From NCBI GenBank assembly GCA_027943335.1, contig BSBK01001115.1:682001-746000 (forward strand): 64,000 nucleotides of DNA. The letters are read 5' to 3'. The translations under genes and the position numbers were made by a program. Below, piece by piece: positions 34,640 through 46,833 of this stretch. Origin of the DNA: Chamaecyparis obtusa. Its lineage: Eukaryota; Streptophyta; Pinopsida; Cupressales; Cupressaceae. Each line of letters begins with the position of its first letter. The first letter of the stretch is position 1. The notes under the pieces were generated by a model that had not been told where the DNA came from, did not search any database, and worked only from the letters and a program-made list of their open reading frames with translations.

Positions 34640-35897
34640 TAATGGATATTGCTAATGCATGGGTGGTGATTGAGACATTTAATATGTTTAATTACTACGT
34701 TACTGAATGAGCACTTATACTATTGTCATTTGTGTTTTGTCACTGATGTCAACATATGTTCTTATAAAGGAATTAGACTGGTAATCATAGTATACAGACA
34801 CTGTATAGATGTTTCAGATGATGTGAAGTTAGTTGTGAATTAAAGTGGATGTTGTGATCTTATATCTAAGATCGCATCATTAGATGTTAAATATTGAGAT
34901 AGTTACAGTTATTTTGGTAAAGACTGGTCACTAGACTGTGATAGTGAGAATTAACAGAGTTAGTCTTTGGGTTTTTGGTATATCTTCCAGAGGATTCAGA
35001 TTCAAGATATGCGAGCTTGAAGGATAATAGAAAGGATACTAAAGAATTTTCATAGGTCAGCATAAGGTACAGCATGATTGGTGATGTCATCTATGGTGTG
35101 TATTCTAGTGATGGTTTATTTTGAAGCTGACTCAAGGAATGAAGCATGTATTTTGTTTAGAAAGCTTAAATTAAGGATGTCGGTCCTTAATTGTTGTAAT
35201 GTAATTATTATAGACTTGGTCTAGATACCGTGTGTATCTTAGCAAAGGTTTATGTAATTATTTGTAATTAGGAAATCCTCATGGGCTGACTTGATCTTGG
35301 TAAATTGTAATAAGGTATAAATGAAAGGTCTTTTCTTTGGAAAAGATAGGGATGGAATGAATGTGATATAAGGAGGTTGTGAAAGCTGTGATCTTGTGTC
35401 TACTGTATGTAGAGCAGAGGTTTATTAGTGGACTTTATTGGAACTGATCAAGAAAAGATAGTTGCTGGCAAATAGTTCAAAAGATTGTGTATTTCTTTAT
35501 ATACACCAGTTTCAAACTAGTGAGTTTTGAAGGTGAATTTAACCTTCTTTGGGTAGTAAGCCTTGGGCAGTGAGCCCTTCCTTTTGTTCTTGACTCCTAA
35601 TAGGGTCTATCCTCTAACAAGGACTATGTAATGTAATGTTTCAATAAGCTCCTAACAGGGCTATATCTTCTAACAAGGATTACTATACTCTTAGTACATC
35701 ATTTGTGGGTGCTAATTCCCACTAGGGTTTTTACCTTTAACAGGGTTTCCCCATAACCAAAATATTGTGTTATTGTGTTGGCATTCATTATGTTCATTGG
35801 ATCTGATATTGCAAGCTTAAATTTTAAAGTTTAATATTATGTTATACAACTGATTCACCCCCCCTCTCAGTCATATTGTGAACTATTATTCCTAACA
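34640..35897 (+). repeat. 3-prime LTR of nested copia
   Basis: 1258 bp, starts TAATGGATATTGC (the TG end mutated to TA) after the polypurine tract and ends TTCCTAACA. Confidence 0.95.
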
Positions 35898-38800
35898 AAG
35901 CCTGGCTTGGATTTCATTTAGCATCACCATCAAAATTGGCCTTAAACCAACCCTCTAGAGGAGATAACCAAACCTCAACCTCCCTCATAATTTCCTTCTT
36001 GCCTTTGGAATTAAAGTTACAAAAGATAATGGAATTAGAATCATAGCCTTCTTCAAATTCATCTTCTCCTTTGATAGAATCAAAGTTCTCCTTGATATCC
36101 CTCATAATCTTTTTATCAATCACAAGCGAAGGGGCCTCTTTGTCCCTAAAGATCTTGTTGTTGTGCTCTTTCCAAAGATTCTAGCAAACATGAGGAGAAA
36201 GCAAAAACCAAACCATCTTAGAAGCCTTATTAGGATCTGGGTAGATCCATTTCACAAGAAAGTCCATAATATTTCCTAGGAAGACCCAAGAGAGATTACA
36301 ACCTTGGAAGATATATCCATAAAACTCAAGGGAAAAAGTGCACTGGAAGAATAGGTGAAAAACAAAATCAGGATCATTCTTGCAAAGAAAATATTTGCTA
36401 GTAACTAGTAAGACAAAACCCCCTCATGCATAGATTATCAATAGTTAGAATTTTGTTTTGGATAAGAATCTAGAAAAAGATCTCAACCTTAGGGATGAGA
36501 TTTTTATTCCAGCAATAAGTCTAGAAAGGGATTTTCCCTTATAATCATAAAGAGTATACAATCTAGAAGAGACCCTGAATTTCCCACTCAGATTAAGAGC
36601 CCAGATCAAAGAATCAGAACAATCTCCTTTCATTAAGTTGGAATTGAGAGAAATATAAATTTGAGAAAGATTTGAGTTTATAGTACTCAAATTGACACAG
36701 GAACCATCCTTCTAGTAACCAATACCCAAATTTCCATGAATCAATTTGCATCTCTCAATGATGCTCTTATCAACTAGAATCAACTCTAAAGGTTTTTCCA
36801 TCAACCAGGAGTCCTCCTAGAACTGGATTTTACTTGGACATTTCTCATTTTCAACCTTTTACCTTTCACAACCACTTCCTTAACTCACTGAACACACTAC
36901 CAAATATAGGATCCATTTATGATATTTCGATCTCAGAAAAAATCCTCAAGAGAAGGGACATTGAATAGATACTTTTGTTTCCAAATGAGATTTCATTCCC
37001 TCTCCTCCTCATACATTCTCCAAATTTTATTAGTCAGCAAAGCATTATTTAACATGTGGATAGGACTGATACAAAGACCACCCTATTTTTTGGATTTTCA
37101 TAGTTTCTCCCAAGTAATCAGAGGTATTCTCTTCCTTTCTTTAGTTCTTGACCAGATAAAATTATTATGAATTCTTTCCAAAACATCTGCATATTTTTCT
37201 ACAATTTTGAACAGACTTAAGGCGTAGATGGGGAGGTGTTGAAGACAACTTTTAAGTAATTGTACCTTTCCTTCCTAACTCAGCAAATCATCTTTCCAAC
37301 CAGCCAGCTTACTATTTAACTTGTCAATCAAGGATTTCCAGAAGGAATCTGGGGGTTTGGACCCCAAGGGCAGGCCCAAATAAGTCCTAGGAAGAGCATA
37401 AATAACACATCCAATAATTTTAGAAATCCTCAATTGTCTTTCTTCTAGAGTGTTGATAAAGAATAAAGATATTTTCTCCCAATTAATCATTTGTCTTGAG
37501 GCACGAGAATAAGTATTCAAGGCCAATTTAATATTTTTGGCTTCTTTAATAGTGGTTATCCCCATAAGAATAGTGTCATCCACGAAGTGTTCATGAGAGT
37601 GGGTTTGTGGATGAGATTATCGCTTTAACCCTTGGATAACTCTACTTATGTTAAGTTTAAGAAAGTATCTCCCATGACATTCAACCCTGATAGCAAAGAG
37701 GATAGGAGAAATAGGATCCCATTTCCTTAGGCCCCCTTGAAGGTTTGAAGAAGTAATAAGAGACCCCATTAACCATCATAGTCACAGAAGAGGTAGAAAT
37801 AAGCTGATGAATCATCTAGAAAACTTTATTTCCAAAGCCAAAGGCATCGATGACCTTGAGGAGGAAACCCCAATCAAATCTGTCATAATCCTTAGATAAG
37901 TCTACTTTCATAAAGAATCCCTTATTAGAAGAGATGATAAGATAGTGGATATTTTCATGCACCACAATGCTAGAGTCCAAGATTTTCCTTCCCAAGAAAA
38001 ACCCTATTTGTTGGGGAGAAATAAGGTCAGACAAAAACTTCAAATTTCTAGAGGTGAGAACTTTAGAGATAATTTTTTACAAAGAGTTACATAAGCTAAT
38101 ATGTTTGAAAGAGTCCATAGAGTCAACCCCAATATTTTTAGGGATCAACATAAGGAAAGTGGTATTGATCTCCTTCAGGATTCTACGGGTACCAAAGAAT
38201 TCTTTAATAACATAAGATACATCCTTACCCATAATGTGCCACAACATTTGAAAAATAAACATGGGAAAACCATCTAGGCCCCACACTTTTTCCCCTTCAA
38301 AAGAGAACACAACATCTCTAACCTACTCATACGAAGGAATGGCTTCAAGGAAGCCATTATGAGCTTCAGAGATAACAAAAGGAATGGAAGAAAGGATCCC
38401 TTCTTGACACTCAGGGTTTAAGGGGGAATCCACATAAAGTAAGGAAGAGAAGAAATCAACCATTTCACTCCTAATTTCTTCTTCCTTCTTGAGTCTATCC
38501 CTAATATAATTAAGGGAAGAGATACGATTGGCAGTTATATGTTTAAGCATAGTCATATGGAAAAATTGAGTATTTTTGTCTCCCTCTTTTAATGAGATAG
38601 ACCTGGACCTCTGTCTCCAAAAAGTTTATTCCTTTGCAATAACATCATGATACCTGACAAGAGCCTCATTCTCTCTTTCCAATAGGCATTAAGAGTAATC
38701 ATCCTCTCAGATCTTGTTTTGAATCTCCTTTAGGTCAAGTTGAATATTAGATTTGGAATTAGAGATGTCCCCAAATGTTTCCTTATTCTACTTTTTAACA

Positions 38801-39653
38801 GAATCCTTCACATTCCTTAATTTATTGGCTACCCTAAACATAGAAGTACCATCCACCTAGATGTCCCACTAGCCTTTAAATATTTCCTCAAAAAGGGGGT
38901 GAAGCATCCACATTTTTTCAAATTTGAAAGGAAAATTTCTCCTTTTGTAAATTAGATCAGCAACTAGCACAATAGGAAAATGATTAGATCTAGTTATAGA
39001 AAAATATGATAGGGAGAAAAAGTACCTCTATAGCCAATCAGGAGAGATCAAGACTTAGTCTAATCTAACCTAATCAAGTCCTCTCCCACCCTTCTATTAG
39101 ACCAAGTAAAATTAATCCCTTGGAGATCAACATCCATAAGAGTTTACTCGTTGATAAAGTCCATAAGGTCCAGTCTTCAATCCAACTGAATCTTCATGTC
39201 TCTAGACTTCTCACAATCCCTCAGGTCATATTGAAATCACCCATAACCAACCAACTTAGATTAGGAAAAGAAGTCCTGTTAGAAGTAACCTTATTCCATA
39301 ATTTCTTCCTACTTGATCTATTTTTAGGAGCATAGATGTTGGAAGTCACCCAGGTAAAATCATCTCTTATGTGATCAAATTTAACATATACAACATTACC
39401 TTTAGCTATCAGAACTTCACCTCTGATATACTTCTGGTTCCAAAAAATGATAGTTCCCTCATAAGCCCCATCTGAACTACTTCCACAAGCACCATAGTTT
39501 TTGAAAATGCTAAGATTTTTAGCCTTCTCTTTAGCCATTTTGGTTTCTTGAATTACTACTACATCAAGTTTATGATCTCTAACCATTTTTTCTCAAAATA
39601 TCTTATTTATGGAGGCTATTCAATCCCCTCAAATTCCATGAGACAATCTTCAT
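35898..39653 (-). pseudogene. LINE ORF2, N-terminal part: endonuclease, reverse transcriptase, start of RNase H
   Basis: Starts at ATG 39653 (MKIVSWNLRGLNS), the classic start of the APE-type endonuclease. It follows with VVVIQETKMAK (39555-39520 region), an IYAPKN segment and WLVMGDFNMT (39250-39221). RT blocks: SPQQIGFFLGRKILDSS (about 38018-37968), MKVDLSKDYDRFDW (37925-37880) and HFVDDTILMG (37590-37561), the F.DD catalytic box, followed by LGLPLGSKPP. A zinc-binding RT-linked region lies near 36690-36445, and RNase H begins at GWFKANFDGDAK (35950-35915). Interrupted by several stops and frameshifts. The remainder is at 24498-24948. Confidence 0.92.
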
Positions 39654-39659
39654 TTCTTA

Positions 39660-41553
39660 CCAAGAGTGTATTCCAAAATGGTAGCTTGTTTCCCATCTGC
39701 TATATTCTACTTACTTTCCATCTCCCATTTTTGTTTTGCAGACTTCCTACACAGGGGATTCTTATGGGTTCCAACATCTTCTTTAGTCCTTCCCCTAATG
39801 GCCATTCCAAACTAGGAGGAGGAAAACAAACCATATCCCATTTGTTTCTCCTCCCTCCAATTTTTTGATATGAGCCATCAAAATATCTGGAGATGGCTTT
39901 CTAGAGTTTCCTTTCTTCACTTCCCTTATCTTTGTAGCTAGGGGAATTTTCCTCTTTCGGGATTGAGGATTTAACAAATTAAAAATCCTCTAGATCGATA
40001 GATTCACTCAAAGGGTTTCCTCCCAAAATAATGCACATCTGACCATCATTAAAATACTTAGGCTCAATTTGATCATTTCTTCTAGACTGCTCAGATTATT
40101 CCACCCTAGAAGACATGTCTATATGATCATCTTGTGACTCAATACTCACTTATCCTACCTTCCTCAAGGGTTTAATTTCTCACTTTTTCCATACTAGAAA
40201 CTTAGACATCCCCCTTAGTCACTTCCACAGTCCTATATTATTTCCCTCCCTCGCCTTCCTCTATTTCCTCATTTAAATTTTCCTTTTCCTCATGGGCATT
40301 ACCTTTCCTCTTTTCTTATTCCTTCGAATTATCCTTGGGCAGACCCGATTCTTCATGTTCACTACTATCATTTCCTTCGACATAGTGAAGTATCCCCTTG
40401 ACACTATTATCTTTAGGGATATCCATTGCAACATTTACTTCTTCCATCCTTTTGATGGAGTTTTTCAATATTTTATGGTGCTGCCCCTAAAGATTCCTCT
40501 TTGTTCCTAGCGTCTTGCTATATGATATCCTCTGGAATATCCAAGTCAGAGATCTTAGGTTTCCAAACTTTGTTTTTCTCAGCTTTATTAACACCTAGCT
40601 CTAAGTTTTTAGCATTCTTTTTCACCTTCTCAGGACAACTCTTGGCCCAATGGCTAATTTTCTTGCAGACAATGAAAGCAAAGGGAAAAGATTCAAAATC
40701 AACTTATTGGTTCCACTTCCCCATCTTGGAAAATATATCAATATTAGCTAGGATATTTGTAAACTGGTGAACATTAACACATACTCTCGCATAGAAAAAC
40801 CTTGTCTTGGTTGTTTTCATAGGATCAATGGTGAGCAGCTCCCCAAAGGATGAGGGAAATTATTCCAGCGTGTCTTTGTTCCAGTATTCCAGTGGGAGAA
40901 CGGGAATTCACACCCATACAAGCACCAAGATGAATAAATTTTCATTGAAATCCATCTTAGGCTCCCATTTCTTTAGAGCTAGGGCTAGCTTACCAAAAGT
41001 TCATGACCCCCTGTAGAGCACAAAGTCAAGATCTTCCTTATTTGAAAACTCAAAAGAGAGGAGGCCTTTTGGAAGAGAAAAAATGTCTACTTGTCCTTTA
41101 ATTTTTCATTTCCTTTTTATCATTGATCTAACCACCTCTATATTTAATCTATGACCCAAAAAATTTCCTACCAAGGATAGCTCCAAAGATGAAATTGAAT
41201 GATCAATCAGGGGATGAGGGATAAATATTGAGAACTCACCCTTTTGTAGATCTGATTTACATGTCACTTTTGAAAAGGAAGACAACCTGCTAGGTCTTTT
41301 TAAGAAAAGGGAGGACCACTATTTTGGAATACCCAAATTATCCATAGCCTTGATCCCCTCAAGGGAGTCATGTGAACTTGTGCCCCCTTTATCACCTAGA
41401 TCAATGGAAAACCCTATTTCATGGGTCCCCGCTCTAGTAATTAGACTCATCAGATGCTTCCATTGACTTTGAACTATCATTACCTTCTATAGACACCAAT
41501 ACTTAACCCTTTTTGGAAGCTTCATCACCTCCATTGCTAGTTTTCCTGCTCAT
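39660..41553 (-). pseudogene. LINE ORF1: nucleic-acid-binding protein with DUF4283-like domain and zinc knuckle
   Basis: Starts near ATG 41553 (MSRKTSNGGDEASKKG). The DUF4283-like core appears as FGKLALALKKWEPKMDF (about 40998-40948), NLFILVLVWV, IPVLPLEYWNKD and FGELLTIDP (about 40850-40826). A degenerate knuckle follows at 40678-40617 (VCKKISHWAKSC; the first Cys and the Gly are lost). An acidic, Lys-rich tail runs to about 39750. Many stops and at least two frameshifts. This is the normal ORF1 architecture of plant L1 elements. Confidence 0.8.
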
Positions 41554-41668
41554 CTACTCCATTCATTTTCAATGTATAGGATATGTTAGGGTGATGTAAA
41601 AATGAAATAAATTATATATGAAGTTATCAAAAATTCTAGAAGTACACATATATAATTACCTGTATTTA

Positions 41669-41919
41669 CTTATTCCATTGTACCATTTGCATCCTCTCTT
41701 TTCTATAGTGCATCTATAATTGTCTCATGTTCTTCTATAGAAATTGACCACAACTCTTTATTAGTAAATTTCCCATGATATTTGGATAGCTTTATATTTG
41801 TTTCCATTACCAAATGGGAGTAGTGTGTGATATTCTTATGTGTTTCATAGTCTTCAAAGGAAAGAAAACCATTCTTCCTTGTTAGGTATTTTTTTAGCCA
41901 TGTGCCAACAAACACCACC
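41669..41919 (-). pseudogene. Transposase-like family C-terminal fragment, paralogue of 1401-1792
   Basis: The minus strand reads VFVGTWLKKYLTRKNG, then FEDYETHKNITHYSHLV, then NKELWSISIEEHETIIDAL. It aligns with AGTWLQTYMIRKNG, FEDYEKHKTILMYSHLV and TKELWTIS in the first pseudogene. It starts exactly at the gypsy A LTR (41920) and is closed on the other side by the LINE, so two elements destroyed this copy. Confidence 0.8.
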
Positions 41920-42829
41920 TATAATCACCTAAAATTGGTCTAGTAGAGCTTGAGCCCCCTTTTGATTAAATCACCTCTTTGCTAAGCATCATTATGCAGA
42001 GTAACCCTTAAAATCCCCTTTGCATAATTAAATAAAAAATCTTATATCAAGCTTATACTATGGTCTTATTTCTAGAGCTTTATTTATTTAATTTTTAAAA
42101 TATTACTTTTAATATAAAGTTCCTATACTTTTATTAAAAGAACACATTCACATGTGTGCATACTTAATCTTGATTAATTAACAATTAAAAGGGATTTGTG
42201 CTTACAAATGATATTATCTTATCTTACCTAACATGTATTTTTTCTTCTTAATCCTCACCACTCATCTCTACCTAACCTTGCATCTTCTTTTTCCTCTTCA
42301 TCTTAGCTGCTCATTCTTTTGCCTCTTAATCCCCACCCTTCATTCTTAAGGAAATTCCTTTAAAAGGATGCTCTTCCTTGGCTCAAGGGTACATTCTCTT
42401 GCATTCTAATCCATTATTTTTGATCATCTTATCTCTCTTGCATTCTAGCATTCTCATTTTAGAATAATCTTGCTAATTTGAATTCTTAGCTGAGCTTCAT
42501 TTATAGCTTAATATTGCATTGTTAATCTAGTTTCTTTCTTGCATTGTTTTTGCATCTCATTCTTAGATTACTAATTTCTTGCATACATTCCTAGCTTAAT
42601 CTCTCATCCTTAGCTTGAATTCTTGCATCTTAGCTTCATTCTTAGATTTGAATCTTTCATTTTTGAGTAGTCAAGTCACTAATCCTTCATGCCATTCTGA
42701 TGAGCATCATGAGAAGGATTAAACTCGCTTCAACTAGGAAGCTATGCGACACTTCTTGGGATATCCTCTCTCATGGATTTCTCTCAAGTGTAATAGTTTA
42801 TAGAAGTGTGTCACACTTTTGGTCACACA
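41920..42829 (+). repeat. 5-prime LTR of gypsy element A
   Basis: Begins tataatcacctaaaat (TG mutated to TA, compare tgtaatcacctaaaaa of LTR C at 50549) and ends ggtcacaca. It is followed by a primer-like sequence ttttttgcacccactg at 42830. About 910 bp. It inserted into the transposase-like fragment at 41919. Confidence 0.78.
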
Positions 42830-43266
42830 TTTTTTGCACCCACTGTGGGGCTAGGTATTCATAGTTGGCTCTATTTCTTGTGCTTTTGGTTTCTTTCTAT
42901 CGTAGGTTCAAAAAATTTATTTTTGTAGACTCAAAGGTTGTATGACATTTCTCATAATACTCAGGTGACATTTCATTATACTATTGTGCGAAACTCTGCA
43001 TTCTTTGATGTGTCATTCTGACATACAAAGAAGTATCACATGGCCTTATTGGGAAGTATCACACTATGTTTATAAGGTATATTGCACTAGTCTAGAATGT
43101 CGTTCTAATTCTGTAAGGTCTATTGTACGATTTTCTAATAGACTGATTAATTGTCTCCCAGATTTTATTTATGTCACAGTCCAAGTTTGGGTTGAGATTG
43201 CTTAATTTTTCTTTCATTTTTTGGTTTTCTAGTCTTCTAATAGTGACTAATCAATGATATTGAAGG
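42830..43266 (+). mobile_element. Leader of gypsy element A
   Basis: Primer-like segment gcacccactgtggggc (42836-42851), then non-coding leader. It is cut by gypsy B at 43267. No coding part of element A remains in the window. Confidence 0.65.
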
Positions 43267-44544
43267 TGTAATACCCCAAAATGGGATTCAGTGCCATTGA
43301 CCTTTTACATCAACAAATCGATCGAAATCAACTCTAAAGTCCTAACCTAAGGCACATCTGCACATCAAATCATCAAAACCCTAATCGATCCTATCTTAAT
43401 TCTACATCAGGGAATAGTCCTAAATATTCCTAATTTATCCTAATTATTTCTAATTAAATATTATTTGGCAATAAATAATATTATTTTATTTATCCTAAAG
43501 GCAATTAATTGAATATGTTGAATATTTAATTAATTAAACTTAAATCTGCCACTTAATTTATTTAATTGGATTTAATTACATTGATTCCTAATTAATATTG
43601 TTTATTTGATAATAAATCAAATTTTCTAAAAATAATTGATTAAATATTTATTTAATTGATTAAAATCAAATTGTCAAATTTAATAATTTAATTTGGGATA
43701 AAGTTTGATTAAATAATTGATTAACCCATAAATCAGTTATTTTTATTAAAAAATCGGTTAAGTTGAGAACAAAGCACATGGAAAATTAAATAATTCATGA
43801 TTATCCATGCACAACTCAGAAAAGCAGTTAAACTCTAAATCAACTATTAAACTCAATTTGTTAACTTTTTGAACTCAACATGTGATTGTGAGTTGAAAAG
43901 TAGATTTGAGTGATATGAACTTCTAAAAAGAGTTAAAAAGATGACTTTGCATGATTTTGTGAGTTAACCATTTCTAATTTGCTGATAACTCAACAATCAA
44001 TCTAAGTTGATCAGGGAGATATTTTTGGCTTTCCACGAGTTCTCAAAACCCTAGATTTCTATATAAACAGGCCTCAATCCTTCACAAATGATCATTCAAC
44101 AACTCAAGCAAAGGGTGAATTTGGAGAATTCTTGCATGTGCAACCTGGCCAATTGAGAGATTGTGTAATTGTTGAGATTCATGCTAATCATTGTTTTCTT
44201 CATTTCATAGCATTCATATCATTTCTAGTTTAGATTTCAATCCATATTTCATCTAGTTTTAGATCACTTTTACATTATTTTTCATCTATATTACATAGAA
44301 AAATTTAAAAATATAGCTTAAATCTGCATTCATTTTCATAGCTTTCATCATTTAAATCCTTCATTTAGGTGTTGCATCATCACTGATCTCAGTTATTTAT
44401 GAGAATACCATACTTGCATCTACTAGAAGATAGTAAATCACCTGGTTAATGATATTTTTTTTCATTGCAGATTCTCTGATTTATTAACCAATAATGTTTT
44501 ACTAAAGTGTTGTGTTCACAAGTAGGTACAATTTCACATGCACA
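43267..44544 (+). repeat. 5-prime LTR of gypsy element B
   Basis: 1278 bp, tgtaataccccaaaat to cacatgcaca, directly followed by the tttt-tggcacccatcg primer-like site. Confidence 0.85.
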
Positions 44545-44548
44545 TTTT

Positions 44549-44566
44549 TGGCACCCATCGTGGGGC
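44549..44566 (+). promoter_or_regulatory. Primer-like site of gypsy element B
   Basis: TGGCACCCATCGTGGGGC four bases after the LTR end. This type of site is common in plant gypsy elements; I do not assign the tRNA. Confidence 0.75.
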
Positions 44567-46833
44567 CTGAAAATGGGTTTCAATCTTTATTTTCATCATT
44601 TTCTAATATTTTCAATTCAAGCTTCAATTTTTTAATTTTTCTTCTATACAATCTTGTACGACACTTCCAGATTGTTGTATCAGAACCCTCTATCTGTCGT
44701 ACAACAGACAAAAATTTGCATTATTGTATCGGTTGATACGTATTATCATATATGTCTTGAATTATCATGTATGCAGGTACCCAAAGTCGTATCATGCCTG
44801 AATTGTTGTATGGGAACTGGTATATTGTCGTATGAGACTTGACACTAGATTTCAATTGTCGTATGAGATTTTTAGGCAATTTTTTTTGGGATTTTGATTT
44901 CAAATTTTGACTGATAGCTAACCCTAACAATTAATAGTTTTTGGTGCATGATCATTTTCACAGCCTAACGCATCTTTGCAGGATGAAAAGATGAAGACTT
45001 GAGCATAAAAACCCAATCTTTAGCCTCTTCTTGTCTTGACTTCTAAACCCATCTTTTGCAGATAACCCGTTTTAGAAAATCACTGGTCAAAGTCACTCAT
45101 TCAGCAAAATTTCTGACAGGTGGTTTTGCAGGTTGTCGAATCTTCTATGAGAAAATATTCTATTTTCTTAGATCTCATTTTTCATAGGCATTTATCTAAT
45201 TAGGTACATGCGCTTATTTCCATTGAGGTAGATATTGAGGGGATTATGCTCTTCTCCTTCTTTGGAGAATCAAAAACCTAGAAGGTATCTTCCCTAGTGC
45301 CAGTTTGTGTACTATCTCTGGATTAACTTTTCTTGACATTTTTTGGATAGGGAGAAGGAAAAGGTTAGGGGATTATGCTCTTCTCTTTTAGAGAATCAGA
45401 AACCCAGATCCCGTGGTCCCCAACCTCACATTTTCTTTAATCCTTTAGAGGGCCTGCTAGAGAGGTAAAAAACTCTCGGGAACAACCCAAGTGGGGACAA
45501 GTCTTATGCCAACTCTTCCACCCCACTATAAAATTTGACGCTTCCTTGAGGTTAAATCCTCGGAAGACATAGCTACACTTGTTCCTTGGATTCATTCCAT
45601 GAACATGCTTTAATTTTGTGTAGAGAGCTACTTAAATCTTGCTTGCAAGACTACATTATTCAGAGTACTCATAGGGTTAACAGCCTCAATCCTACTTGTG
45701 GGACTATGGGAGACAGTTGTGAATGAATGGCTTGATTAAGAACCTAAGCTAGTTTTCTACTGATCCACCCCTGAAGGATTTGTAGTGCTTGTGTGATGTG
45801 AATAGTAATCACCCCAAGACACTCGTCATATTGAGCCCTCTTTTGATGCTTGAACTTGGCTAATATGGGATTCAACATCCATTGCGTGTTGTTGGACCTA
45901 CATATTCTGAGGATTCTCTGAGTGTGTTCCTAAGTCAATGAGCAAGTAATACATCTCTTCTCCTAGCAAGGATAAGATATGTGTGATTGATTCATTAAGT
46001 TAGTTCCCTCTATTTTTTGTGATTATGAGTCTATTGATATGTTAAACAACCTCAGACAATCCAATACATAGATCTTCAAACCTAGACAGAAAAATTAACA
46101 AACAATTTAAGACCAAAAATGCCAAAAAGACTTGAAAAACTTGAAAAATCCTAAGCAAATCCTTTTCTGGTGAAAATTGTCATCCTGAACCTACAATTGT
46201 CATATGACAATTGCTCTAATCTATCAACTATCATATCAGAACTCCTGAAGAGTCACGTGGGGAGACTTACTATGTCGTACGAGAATCATCCAAAAACTAT
46301 AGCAAAAGTGAACCCCGACATCAAGTGTCATATGAGTTGTTGCAAAATTCATCCCAAACCCCATTCTGTGTCATAAGAGACTGGATACTATCGTGTGGCA
46401 GTTTACCAAAAATTTCTAGAAAGTCAAAATCTTGTTAGAAATTCAATCAGTTTTCAGCCATTATCTAGATTTTGTCAGAATATTCACTATATTAGGAATA
46501 GAGCAGAGCAACAACAAATTCATCTTATTTTCCTAAAGTGACCAATTGAGCTCGATTTGCCATCTGATTGATCAATTTGAATCCCATTCTGTCTTGTGTC
46601 AAAAACCTTGTCAAAGCAACCTCAATTTATTATCTCAAAATGACTAAGTGTTGTGAATTTGTGTCCACTATATTTTGGGTGTCTAACCATACATCTCAAA
46701 CACAATATCCCTCATTTATGTCCAATCAATCTATTACAAAAACCAATCTTGACAAGGTTGCGTCACGTGATACTTCCCAATTCAGATTACCTATTAGTTA
46801 TCTTACCTTTCTCTTTGGATTCACCTAAGGTTA
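44567..46833 (+). other. Leader of gypsy element B with recurring short motif
   Basis: About 2.3 kb without a convincing ORF. Variants of ttgtcgtatgaga and its near-complement recur, for example at 44655, 44692, 44787, 44826, 44855, 46197, 46272 and 46324. Paired ggggattatgctcttctc segments occur near 45239 and 45367. Confidence 0.6.

Larger units (their letters stand above)
24949..35897 (+). mobile_element. Ty1-copia retrotransposon, complete with both LTRs, host to a nested element
   Basis: LTRs are 24949-26204 plus 30228-30229 (1258 bp in total, split by a nested gypsy) and 34640-35897 (1258 bp). The element is flanked by a 5-bp target duplication aagcc at 24944-24948 and 35898-35902. It has a primer site and a polypurine tract (aaagggggagat, 34628-34639). 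Its own length without the gypsy is about 6.9 kb. It inserted into the LINE RNase H in the opposite orientation. It is the same family as 10882-14977. Confidence 0.96.
22433..41640 (-). mobile_element. LINE (L1-type non-LTR retrotransposon), interrupted by a nested copia
   Basis: Minus-strand element whose own sequence is 35898-about 41640 plus 22433-24948 (about 8.2 kb). Order: short 5-prime region, ORF1 (from 41553), ORF2 with endonuclease, RT and RNase H (from 39653), a third ORF (24329-22665), then a 3-prime UTR. A copia element lies inside the RNase H. The flanks both resemble the end of the transposase-like family (22378-22432 and 41669-41718). The 5-prime limit is approximate. Confidence 0.85.
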
